This document shows positions 23,557 through 34,002 of a DNA stretch of 64,000 nt, one piece after another. The DNA comes from Dryocosmus kuriphilus (taxonomy: Eukaryota; Arthropoda; Insecta; Hymenoptera; Cynipidae). Location: assembly GCA_038277395.1 (NCBI GenBank), contig CM076191.1, positions 26,999,373 to 27,063,372 on the forward strand, written 5' to 3'. A program made the translations under genes and the position numbers. Under the pieces are notes generated by a model. That model made no database searches, was not told where the DNA came from, and worked only from the letters and a program-made list of their open reading frames with translations. Position 1 is the stretch's first letter. Every line of letters begins with the position of its first letter.

Positions 23557-23754
23557 GGAACAGAAGCTGCAACGTCCTCGTCGTTGTTCCTGGGTAACGC
23601 TAGTAGCAGCAATATATTTAGATAAGTTGGACTTGTTTGAATTCATCATTTCTCCCTAAGTTTAAAACGTTTAGATTAACAGTTTAGGTTAATTTATCAT
23701 ATACCACTGGTTGCACTTCGTAACATGCATTTTCTGTTATTTGGACCTGAAGAT

Positions 23755-24170
23755 GACCTTGAAGTTACCTTGAACTGACCTTCAGGGATCGAACGAACAA
23801 CGGATTCGGATTGAGTAGATCCAAAAAGGTTTTTGAATTTTATTGCACAGCTTTTCCTGTATGTAACCTGGAAATGACCTTGAACCTGACGCGGTGGAGG
23901 TAATTGGACCTCGGATTCGGATTCAGCGACCCAAAAAACATATACAAAATGTTTTACAAGTATATTGCGTGGCTTTTCCTGTATTTGACCTTGGAATGCC
24001 CTTGAACCTGACGCGGTGGAAGTAAATGAACTTCAGATTTCGATTCAGCGACCCCAAAAACATATATAAAAGGTTCTTGAAGTGTATTGCACGACTTTTC
24101 CTGTATTTGACCTTGGAATGACCTTGAACCTGACGTGATGGAGGTAAATAGACCTCGGATTCATATTCAG
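23755..24170. repeat. ~121-bp subterminal tandem repeat of the CMC-like element
   Basis: Three to four units each contain 'gaccttgaacctgacgcggt', 'cggattcggattcagcg' and 'ttgcacgacttttcctgtat'. The last unit merges into the right TIR. A single related unit lies at the left end (21100-21250). Subterminal repeats are usual transposase-binding regions in CMC elements. Confidence 0.8.
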
Positions 24171-25149
24171 CGCATCAAAATACATAAGGGTAAAGTGGTC
24201 TTGTCAAATAGTCATGACCTTCTTTTTTTTTTGTAAGCCAGTGTAATGTAATGATTGCAGCGTCTGCCTACCTATTATTTAGGATAAAATAACAGTTTTC
24301 TAAAGGAGTTAAAATGTTTCGTTATTCGAAAGTCGAGTCCTCACTGAGTATACGAATAGGTATAGTAACACGGAGGGAACGTCCAAACGTCCTATAGCGG
24401 TTGAACTTGCTAATAAACGGCGTCGCATGTTTTCTTACAAAATGGATATTTCATCCAATTTTTAATGAATCGATCTGAAAATTTTCAAAAATCTTCCTTA
24501 AATAGTGAGGAACAAATCTGTCGCTGGAAGTTTTCTCAACTCCAAAGTTTCCTCGATACTTTTTCTCATGGAAGATCGAAAAACATGGTTACCGACCGTC
24601 CACAATTTGCAATTAAATATTATTAAACAAAAGAAGATTTTCAGATTTTTGTTTACTTTTTGGGCATCTCTATGGTATACTGCATGTGTAGGCCAAATTT
24701 CAAACAGTTTCAATAATATTTCATTAACTTATGACGATTTATGTTTTAAAAAAATAACTAAATAAGCGAACAATATTTTCTTACTTTTTCAATTTTTATT
24801 ATTAAAAATAATCTTCAGACAAAAAAATTGAACATAGGAAAAAGTTTTTTCCTTCTATTTTCTATACTGTAAGATTTTTTTAAAATCAATTTTTAAATTT
24901 TTTAAATTTTCATTTCAGAAGTCACGCGGACAATTCTTTTACACGTTTTCGAGCGTTCGTCCCGTTATTGCATCCGACCCCTCAATTGCTCCCTAGTTCC
25001 AATTCGAAATTGTCAGCGTTTTCTTCTCAATTCGACTTTTTTTACTGGGCTCACATCCTGCAGGGTGTCAGCGACGCGCATGCCCCGTTTTTTAGTTCTT
25101 TTAGCTTTCAAGTTGTGGTAGTTCTGACCCAAAGTTGGGGGACTACATG

Positions 25150-25221
25150 TTGATCTGTTCGGAGGAGGCGCTTACACAATTACAGTCGAACTTCACTTAC
25201 AGGTAAGTTCGTTCAATTATA
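25150..25221. repeat. Flanking hairpin repeat, right copy
   Basis: Inverted copy of 17223-17294. It contains GGAGGAGGCGCTTACACAAT and CTTACAGGTAAGTTCG. Confidence 0.75.
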
Positions 25222-25555
25222 TAATTTCATATAGTTTTAAAAAAATTTGTCTCTAAGCAGAAAAAAAGTATTAAAATGTTTTCAAGTTTTTTGTTTTAAA
25301 GGAAAAATGTGAACAACCATGCTGATAAGTTACTACGATTTTACAGAAATTTACCTTTCAAGTGGGCACGAGAATATTAAAAAATCTTTATTATGCTTTA
25401 TTATTAACGTTCGCGTATATTACGAGGCATATGTCATAATTAATTGTCTTAAAATCATCTGCTTAAGTAGGCCCCCACTATTGAGGGGGGGGGGGGGGGC
25501 TATGGTTTCGCATTTGCTTAGTCCTGCACTGGAATTCATGCTATCATTGGGAAAT

Positions 25556-25586
<31 letters not shown>

Positions 25587-27564
25587 CAAATTTAAACCAA
25601 ATATTTTTGAAAATAATTACACTCTAAAATCATATTCAATTAGTTTTAACTGTTTTTGCCCAGCCGATTTTCTATCCCAATCCGGCGTTCAACTATTAGG
25701 CTTGCAATTTAAAAAAATTATAGAATCTTGAAAGATTCACAAAATCACAAACTATTCAATTTTAAACGCTATCAATTTAAAATTGTCTAATTTATAAGGC
25801 TTCAATGAAAAATTATACAATTTCTCATATTCTCAATTTAAAATTGTTTAACTATAAACGATTTCAAATTAAAATGGTATAATATGTTAAGCTTTGAATT
25901 TCAAACAATACAATGTTGTAAGTTTCAATTTTATTAAAATTGAACCTAGTGAAATAAGTAGTGAGCGAAAACAGTCGATTAGTCGATTTTTTTAAATCAT
26001 ATAATCCGAAGCCTGCAGACAAATCATTGGTATGAATTTTATTTTCATGCATATCTCATTTTGAACAATGAAAATTTTCATATTGTGCCTAATTCACTTG
26101 TTTTCGTGTATCATTTTCGTTATAACTCAAAATAACATTACATTTTCAGGGATCGGCATTTAGACGATTACACTATATAAGCATAGTTAACATATTATTA
26201 GTTATGTCTCCCTGACTCCCTCCCAATAAATTTCAGACTCAATAAAATAACAAATTAAATGAAAATAGTCACACATTCATCCCGACTTAGGATGCACACT
26301 CATCGCTCACATGACCACAGACTGAAGTGTTTAAACGGAAACATTAGAAATTAAAACTTTAGTAAATTTTAATTTCACATGTTTGAAATTTATCAATTTA
26401 TAACTGAGCAACTGTAGGTATATTTATATTTAAACTTTTAAATATCATGACCTAACTATTTTAAGCGAAACTATTTTTGCACTGAAATTTTGAGGAATTC
26501 CTATAGACAGAGTAAATTTTGATAAATCGATTATTCATGATTTTTCTCAATCTGTTCTAAATTACATTATTATAAATAAAATGTAGTCATCACTGGCTCT
26601 CAGTTTCCTCCTGTTCATCATTTTCACCTATTTTAAAAATGTTTGTCATCTATTTCACGTTTTTCTAAGATTTAAAAAGTATAAAGTTGCATTAAAAAAC
26701 TTAATTTGTAAAACTTTGTGAGACCAAAACCATTTTAAATCAGACCGCGGTCCTTTTAAAAAAATCAAATATTTCTTTATAAAATAAATTTTGTTAAAAT
26801 TTATATTTTACAATTAATATAAAATTGTAAGAAGTAAATTTTGTAATGTTCAAGATATAAGTATTTTAAGATATTAAAGGTTTTGTAAAATTCTCATATA
26901 TTAAGAAAGTTCAAATTAATAACTTTCGGTTATTATATAACAATTATTTGAATTAAAAGAACGGTAATTATCAGAGGTAAATATATAAAGTAAAATATTG
27001 ATTAATTTAATAAATTAAAAATAATTATCATTATTATCATTTTAACTTTAGAATATTTAAAATCAATTGAAAAATAAAACATAGATAATGAAATATACAC
27101 TTGAAAGTAATAGATATTAACCTAATCTCAAAATCTCCTATATATATATCCAATACCTGAAAAACATAATCATTAAATATTTCAAGTCTTCATTACATGT
27201 ATTTAAAGTCTTTCTGCTACATCTGAAAAATTCATATTTGGTGCCTTTCTGTTCAACGCTATCTTCATTACCAGGTATTAGACCAATGAGAAGAGAGATA
27301 AAAATGTAATGTCAGCCAACTTCTCAAGCTCCCACCGAATTTCTTAAAAGTGAAAAATCAGCTCGTATGTATCTCCAAATGCTTTCAAAATCTTGAAGGT
27401 CGAAAACCCGATCGTATTCGTGCATTTTTGGCTTTACACGAACAACTTGTAGCAGGGATATCTCACCGACACACGACGTTTGCATGCATTCTCCCAGATG
27501 GGAAACCTGGTGGGGGTAGAAAAATCCCACGTTCTGTGAACACTGCCCGCAGCACTCCGCAGTA
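25222..27564. other. AT-rich spacer with small repeats
   Basis: No credible gene. It holds a poly-G run (25485-25498), a (TA)n tract (25559-25586), and a degenerate ~55-bp 'caatttaaaattgt' repeat from about 25690 to 25930. Open frames at 27324-27664 overlap on both strands without a recognisable domain. Confidence 0.6.
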
Positions 27565-27572
27565 CGCCAGAG

Positions 27573-29563
27573 CATGATCTAAAGAATACACGGTCTAGCC
27601 ACGCGCAACTAAAAAAAACTGAACCAATAGGAAGCCCAGGAATACAGACCCCTAAAATCACCATTTTGGTTAAGTAAGGGCGCTAGATTCAAATTTAAAA
27701 TAATGAAGTTAGTAAAAGTCATGAAGATTAGAAGTGAAATATAAGTAAATTGTGGAAATTAAAAATTAGTATTACAGTTATTTTGATAATAATCTCGTTT
27801 TTGATGTACATAATTAAAAATATCCATAAAAGTAAGTCTTGTAATCCTACTAATGAATACAAAAAATATATTTTCACGTGCATAAAAAACGCAAGTATAT
27901 ATTTTTGGAGAGGAGAAGGAATTTTGTTTTGTGTTTTAAAGTACAAAGAAATAAATGAAGAATTTAGCTTTTTCAGTGTGTATTATGGTCATATAATTTT
28001 TTATCAGTCGTATATACATATATGAACAGTAACATCATTGCATTGACATATAAAAATTTGAAGAGAAATTCTTCTATTAATTCAGTACTTATTATTGTAT
28101 TTCGATTAGACTTTTAAATCTTTATAATTTCTGTTTCGAAACAGAATATCAGGAAAATGGCAGGCACGACATTTTTAGAGCAAATGCAGACACTTTAAAG
28201 ATATTATCTGAAAGATTTCATGTCTAGAGAATGTCCGATCCATTTTACGGTCATTTATAATCACTTTATTGATATCGAAAACCTGCAATCGACGAAATGT
28301 CCTTTAAAAACCATAAAAGCTTTGCATCATTTTCATAAATAAATCTAAACGAATTTAAAAAATTTGAAATGAAGAATAAAAACAAATGTCTTGAAATTTG
28401 TTTAAAAAGTACAATAATAATCTAACAAAAATAGGCAACTTTAATATTATAAAAGTGATATTTTATTTTTTTTCTAATAAAATATTTACGTTAAATACAA
28501 GTAGAAATGACTGAAAAAGAACTGCGGCTCTGACATTACTAGCTCAAACATTCTCCAGTCATTTTTGTTTCTGCAAGGTTGAACTTGAAGGTCTATATGT
28601 TCAGATTCCAACATCTTTCATGCAGTATATTTTTAGTGTATTTCTTGTAGCGATTTACAAATGTTATTCATGAGTGATAATACTCAAAACAAAAATTACG
28701 CTGCAAACTGCTGTCCTAACGTTTTTACCAATATCCTTTACTACCAATGTCGTACGTACAATATTTGTGTGTATTTTATACAGATCAACGATAAATATCG
28801 TTAGTTAAAGAGATCTTCAAAAAATGCCTTCAATTATAAAAATGAATTTTTCGAAAAATAATAATTTGAGGACAGATCAAGGATTACATATATAGACTGT
28901 TAGGTAGATTATAAAAAATAGCTATTTGTAAATTTTAATTTATAACTTTACAAACAACAAAACTATGAAATTAATTTTTTCGACAAATTTCATAAATAAC
29001 ATCCTTCAAATAAAAAATAGCTATTTGTAAATTTTAATTTATAACAGTTTACAAACAACAAAACTATGAAATTAATTTTTTCGACAAATTTCATAAATAA
29101 CATCCTTCAAATAAAAAATAGCTATTTGTAAATTTTAATTTATAACAGTTTACAAACAACAAAAGTATGAAATTAATTTTTTCGACAAATTTCATAAATA
29201 ACATCCTTCAATTGAAGGATTATGGAAACATTTAATTTCATATTTAAATATGAAATTAAATTTGTCCACAAAATTAACCCTTACATTATGAAAATAAATT
29301 CCTCGACAGAAATAAATTTGTAGTTTATTTTGTACTTGAAGCTTCATGTATTTCTTTTTTGCAGTGAAAGATTAAATTTTGTGATTTATAACTGCTGGAA
29401 GGGGCCCCAAGATTATGCGTGCACCGCACTGATCTCTACGTGTACCGGGAACCAAAATGTATATCGCCGAACCTGGATCCAAGATGGTAGATTTGGGGGT
29501 CGACTCGACTGGGGTCGAAAATTGGTAGGGCTCAAGGCTAGACCGTGTATTCTTTAGATCATG
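27573..29563. mobile_element. 2.0-kb non-autonomous element, 28-bp TIR, 8-bp TSD
   Basis: The first 28 bases (CATGATCTAAAGAATACACG...) are exactly inverted at 29536-29563. CGCCAGAG flanks both sides (27565-27572 and 29564-29571). An 8-bp duplication is typical of hAT elements, although the CATGATC terminus is unusual for hAT. The interior is AT-rich with no transposase. It includes the three-unit tandem repeat at 28912-29209. Confidence 0.75.
28912..29209. repeat. Three tandem copies of a ~99-bp unit
   Basis: Units start 'taaaaaatagctatttgtaa' at 28912, 29010 and about 29110, and differ only at a few bases. A short inverted motif (CCTTCAATTGAAGG) follows the last unit. Confidence 0.95.
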
Positions 29564-29571
29564 CGCCAGAG

Positions 29572-30321
29572 CATGATCTAAAGAATGCCAGAGGCCGGTG
29601 ACGTTGACGTCACGCCTCGTCTACTTTACTGCTACTCAACTGTCTTTATCGGAGCTCACTACGTGACACGTTCATGTGAAATAAATCTTCGTGACATTTT
29701 CGATACAGTTTCTTATCAGTGAAATCATTTAAACCGATAAATACACGAGCTGTTCCTTTTCGAAAAGATGCGAAACCGCGCCGATTCCACGTAAAATATA
29801 ATGCACAAGTGAAAATGATCCTGCGTCGCAAATCAACACACTGTCCCTGCCATCATCACTGCTACAGGTGCGACATTATTTTCAAAATATAATGCAAAAT
29901 TATATGATATATATGCCATCTTATGCGTCAGGTAATGCAGAAAAGAAAAATGTATGCGCTGTTTTTAACATATTGCCGACCTATACGATAAGCAAATTAT
30001 TGATTTACTGAGTAAAAAAATTTATTTTTGAGATGTATAAGCAGAAAGAGAGAATTTAATTTCTGATGGAAATAAAAGGTTTTGGCGTTGACAGTAATAT
30101 GGTTTTATACACTCAACTTTTTGGAAGGATATATTAGGTATCAAAACAGAGAAAATGTTTCAATTTAGGAATATAAATCTTTATTATTTAACGTTCAAGT
30201 TTTTCAATAGGTAGATATATAATGAGATTTACGACATCGATTGGGCTATGTTTAAAGTATTTTATTTCATCATTAAAACAAAATTCAAAAACGAACGTCT
30301 ATTTACATGAAAATTTTCTTG
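29572..30321. other. Mixed spacer; short TIR-like restart and unidentified GC-richer segment
   Basis: 29572-29586 repeats the first 15 bases of the element to its left. 29580-29870 is more GC-rich and includes GACGTTGACGTCACGCC. It could be exon or promoter sequence of a host gene, but no open frame or splice pattern can be supported. Confidence 0.4.
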
Positions 30322-30325
30322 TTAA

Positions 30326-30803
30326 GGCTGTTGGCCGAGGTGTCGAAAAATAGGTTAGAAATGTGTTGTCGCCTTAATTCCTATTCAATACCATCTGTTT
30401 TCGTATATACGACTTATGTATTTTAAAGAGACACTTTTAAAAAAAAATGTCCTCAACCCGGAAGGGGTTCACGGTTGTATGAAGTGCGCTTAGTATACAG
30501 TTTCCCGAAAAAAGTAAAAATATCTGTGCTAAAATACGATAATGGAAAAGTGTTGAAATGAGAGGAAGTAGAGAAAGAGTTCCAATGGTTTTCCATTATC
30601 GTATTTTAGCACAGATATTTTTACTTTTTTCGGAAAACTGCGTATACTAAGCGCACCTCATACAACCGTGAACCCCTTCCGGGTTGAGGAAATTTTTTTG
30701 CAAAGTGTCTCTTTAAAATACATAAGTCGTATATACGAAAACAGATGGAATTGAATAGGAATTAAGGCGACAGCACAGTTTTTTGACACCTCGGACAGCA
30801 GCC
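30326..30803. mobile_element. TTAA-flanked MITE with ~215-bp inverted arms
   Basis: The arms 30326-30549 and 30590-30803 are reverse complements, separated by a ~40-base loop. TTAA flanks both ends (30322-30325 and 30804-30807). Termini read GGCTGTTGGCCGAGG on the left and GGCTGCTGTCCGAGG on the inverted right. TTAA duplication indicates mobilisation by a piggyBac- or Kolobok-type transposase. Confidence 0.9.
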
Positions 30804-30807
30804 TTAA

Positions 30808-31914
30808 GAAAAGCAAGTCGAAATATGCATATAGAGAAGCATTGAGTAATGGAAATAGTAAGTAACCTCAAAATGTCGTCTGCTAAACGTTAGCGGAAAT
30901 TTTGAACAAGAAATGAGAAAATGATGGAAAGGATAAACAAATTAGACATTCTGTAAATGCAAGTCAATTTTTCTGCTTTTATTCAAAGTAATGTGCAAAA
31001 ATAGTAATTTTGGGGTAAAATTTTAACGAATATCTGCACAGTACCGCAGTTTCATACGGCCCTGATGAAACACCTTGACTCCTACCCCGTTTCCCTGTTT
31101 CCTATTATTGATATCTTGTACCATATCGTCCTGAAAAATACTTCGTATTTCTTCGCTAATTTTTCAAGAAATAAACCATTTTTCTTAAAAAGAAGTCCTG
31201 AAATCAATGCAATTTTTATCTCACATCAGGAATGACATTTCCTTCTGGAAAAATTGGAAGATTTCTACGTGAAGAGAAGTCAATCTACATAAGCCGTAAA
31301 GGCCCGACATCTTTTCCGGCATGGCATGCTATTGGTTTTGAATGTTTGTAATGAAAAAAAAAAAAAAAGAAAAGAACACACTACACATTATTATGCCTGA
31401 CGAATAGGAAAAAAACATCGAAAAGTCAGTAGATTATAGGAGCATCAGTGTAGAATTAATAATATATAAAAATTTTTAACCAACGTAATGCAAAAAGTAG
31501 AGAAACTACAAAGTACTTTCATATCATTTGTCTAAAATAAATCATTCCTTTGTAGTTTCTCTATTTATTTGGCATTAGTTCGTGCCTCGATTCATTCGAT
31601 ATTTTCATACTATTTATTCCTATAATATTTTTTCAGGCATATTACACTTTTTTTTATAAAATTGTAAAAAAAATAAGTTTTTTCCGTAAGACTAACGTCT
31701 GTGCGTGATTTGCATAGTTTGCTTAAAAACAAATTACCCAAACCAAATAATCTCTTTTCTTTTAAATTTGTAACTAACTAAATAAGGGAGTATGGCTAAA
31801 GTTCGGAAAATTCTATAACTCTAGCCTTGGACGAACTGGAAATGGGTTAGGTTATTCGTACGGTAAATTCTGTAACGCTGGACCCGATAGACAGTACATT
31901 TAAGGCATAATACA
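30808..31914. other. AT-rich spacer
   Basis: No gene seen. There is one short hairpin (TAGAGAAACTACAAAG at about 31498, inverted at about 31552-31567) and a poly-A run at 31354-31368. Confidence 0.5.
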
Positions 31915-32414
31915 NNNNNNNNNNNNNNNNNNNNNNNNNNNNNNNNNNNNNNNNNNNNNNNNNNNNNNNNNNNNNNNNNNNNNNNNNNNNNNNNNNNNNN
32001 NNNNNNNNNNNNNNNNNNNNNNNNNNNNNNNNNNNNNNNNNNNNNNNNNNNNNNNNNNNNNNNNNNNNNNNNNNNNNNNNNNNNNNNNNNNNNNNNNNNN
32101 NNNNNNNNNNNNNNNNNNNNNNNNNNNNNNNNNNNNNNNNNNNNNNNNNNNNNNNNNNNNNNNNNNNNNNNNNNNNNNNNNNNNNNNNNNNNNNNNNNNN
32201 NNNNNNNNNNNNNNNNNNNNNNNNNNNNNNNNNNNNNNNNNNNNNNNNNNNNNNNNNNNNNNNNNNNNNNNNNNNNNNNNNNNNNNNNNNNNNNNNNNNN
32301 NNNNNNNNNNNNNNNNNNNNNNNNNNNNNNNNNNNNNNNNNNNNNNNNNNNNNNNNNNNNNNNNNNNNNNNNNNNNNNNNNNNNNNNNNNNNNNNNNNNN
32401 NNNNNNNNNNNNNN
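31915..32414. other. Assembly gap, 500 N
   Basis: Exactly 500 unknown bases, the usual placeholder length, so the true size is unknown. The gap hides the 5' part of the transposase gene that resumes at 32421. Confidence 1.
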
Positions 32415-32420
32415 TATCTC

Positions 32421-32806
32421 ATGAAAGAGGTTGAGCCATTACTCAGAACACACGAGTCTCATACGGAAAACATGAGATCTGCTCTTGCAGTCACTGCAAA
32501 ATCATCTGTACGGAAAAAAAAACTAAAGAAGAAAACGTTTATTCAAGGTGTAAAAGGATATTCGGTATTATCAGAGTTGTCGACATTAGATATGGTATGG
32601 AGTTTTGTCAGAGATTATTTGCATGCAGACTTGCTTGGAGTTGTTCTTTATTTGTGGAAAACATGGAATGATCGAAGAAGTGCGATTCGTCTTTCCAAGT
32701 CGGATATTGACAAAATCAACGAACGTGTTTTGCAAATGACTCCTCCACACGAGATTCATCGGTTGTCGAGACCTCTATCATCGGACAAGTGTAAATGGAA
32801 GGCATC
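32421..32806 (+). pseudogene. EnSpm/CMC-like transposase gene, 5' visible part
   Basis: 129 codons are open from the gap edge to the BEL/Pao insertion. The segment contains LSTLDMVWSFVRDYLHADLLGVV, then LYLWKTWNDRRSA and IDKINERVLQMTPPHEIHRLSRPL, and ends ...DKCKWKAS. This resembles the conserved 'hGV-k' and 'RPPRSL--...WKA-E-R-fLLY' region of animal EnSpm-type transposase-domain proteins (tnp2/DUF4218 type). The reading frame resumes in phase at 40679 on the far side of the retrotransposon. The N-terminus is lost in the gap. Confidence 0.65.
32802..32806. repeat. BEL/Pao target-site duplication GCATC, left
   Basis: Identical to 40674-40678. A 5-bp TSD is typical of BEL/Pao. Confidence 0.95.
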
Positions 32807-33966
32807 TGTCAAATTATGAAAACTGGGATGAATAAGAACCATTGAAGTTAATGAAAACGTTTAAATTATATTATTTATTCACCAAATTAAATTTGATTTA
32901 ACCGCAAAATTACAATATTTATTCTTAAAAAAAGTCGGACTATCAATTTGAAAAGAAAACAATCTGGGAACATTGTAGGCGTACTAAAAAAATTTCGACA
33001 ACTAACCTGTCACGCGCGTGTCAAAAGAGCACAATACCGCTCTCCTCTGCTCTTAGAGCTTTTAAAACCTCGTACTCATTAATCCCCACTCCGGAATCAT
33101 AATGAGCTGGTGTCGTGGTCAATCCCGTCGCCCCGCGATTCTCAAGATCTAGTTCTGAGAGTCGACGAATTTTGAAACATCCCTACAGCTTTTGAAAATT
33201 CCCGAATTTTCCGGCCAGAAAGTTTGAAGGTCAAACTGACAATTGCACTACAGCTTTCGAGAGCTTGCGCTCTCCCGACACGGCACGGAATGTACAACTG
33301 CGAATCAGATCGTTTCAAACTTTTCCCTCGGAAAAATCAGTATTTTCCCGTCACAGCACGGTTAGGCACGGCATCAAAGCTGGTTTGAGCACGTGAGGGG
33401 CTAAAGATCGCGCCTGACCCACCAGATTTTTGAAACAAATTAGTAATTGATAATACATAGTAGAATTCAAAAATTCAGAATAAAGCAATCCGTAAGGCCA
33501 TGTATTTTGCATTAGAGCTGCGTCATGCACCTCTGACACGCGCTTCGCACGCATCACAATATCGTAGCTTACTACTAAAAGTACAAATACGGTTACTCTT
33601 AAACAATGTATTTTCTAAATGAATGAACTTATGAGGTACATTTTTCATTCGATATTCTAATTAATTTTGTTCTTAATTCGAAAATAAGCCGTCCAAGTAG
33701 ACGACACTCTGAATTTGGGCGAGCATTACTTCAAATGTAATCTACTTACACCGTGGAATAAAGGCATTAATTTGCATGTTCGATATCACGTTATGCGCGC
33801 CACAAATTCAGAGCGTGCGCTAGAATTAGAAACAAAAGAAGCCGTCTTTGGTGCTAATACGCACCGGCATCTCTCTTCGTGACAAATATTATTGTACGCC
33901 ACAGAATATAAATCTTACGTGCTACAGTCTATAGATAATAAAAATTACGCAGTTCTATTCTCAACA
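32807..33966 (-). repeat. BEL/Pao 3' LTR
   Basis: Matches 39514-40673 apart from a base in the first four, C/T in 'ccccactccgg', and T/G in 'ttaatttgc'. Starts TGTCAAATT and ends CTCAACA (plus-strand reading). Confidence 0.95.
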
Positions 33967-33978
33967 TCCTCCCCCCGT
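33967..33978 (-). promoter_or_regulatory. Polypurine tract of the BEL/Pao element
   Basis: The minus strand reads ACGGGGGGAGGA directly against the 3' LTR, the expected plus-strand primer site for second-strand DNA synthesis. Confidence 0.85.
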
Positions 33979-34002
33979 AATTTTTATTAAATCTCCCCCA
34001 TT

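Larger units (their letters stand above)
21032..24243 (+). mobile_element. CMC/CACTA-like transposon, TSD TAA, nested
   Basis: Ends read CACTGGTTTACAAAAA and its complement. TIRs of about 146 bp match (21032-21181 against 24098-24243). TAA at 21029-21031 is repeated at 24244-24246. Removing the element and one TAA rebuilds the host TIR sequence (AAAGATAATGTAATGATT) to within one base of the intact copy in the other TIR near 18400, which confirms the insertion boundaries. CAC-starting ends with a 3-bp TSD fit the CACTA/Chapaev (CMC) group. The element holds one decayed transposase gene and subterminal tandem repeats. Confidence 0.9.
17383..25049 (+). mobile_element. DNA transposon with ~1-kb TIRs, carrying a nested CMC element
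   Basis: Left TIR 17383-18545; right TIR 20893-21031 plus 24247-25049, split by the nested element. Both ends begin CCCAGTAAAAAAAGTCGAAT. Without the nested insertion the element is about 4.45 kb. It encodes a two-exon DDE-type transposase between the TIRs. Flanking bases (ACTC left, GCTC right) agree at three of four positions if the element starts at CCAG, so a 4-bp TSD is possible but not proven. The long TIRs and the 'GGQN' transposase fit an insect DDE family I cannot name with certainty; a Sola-like group is one candidate. Confidence 0.8.

Noticed and set aside
27324..27664. Overlapping open frames on both strands next to the 2-kb element
   Set aside because: Mutually overlapping, no domain, no splice or start evidence. 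They could be exon pieces but this cannot be supported.
29580..29880. Possible host promoter or first exon (TGACGTCA motif, CAGGTGCG donor-like site)
   Set aside because: Only isolated motifs. No open frame, TATA/initiator arrangement or downstream exon could be linked.
31847..32422. A 191-codon frame on the minus strand
   Set aside because: Almost entirely composed of the 500-base N gap.
33351..33557. 68-codon minus-strand frame, repeated at 40058-40264
   Set aside because: It lies inside the BEL/Pao LTRs, which are non-coding. The repetition is simply the LTR pair.
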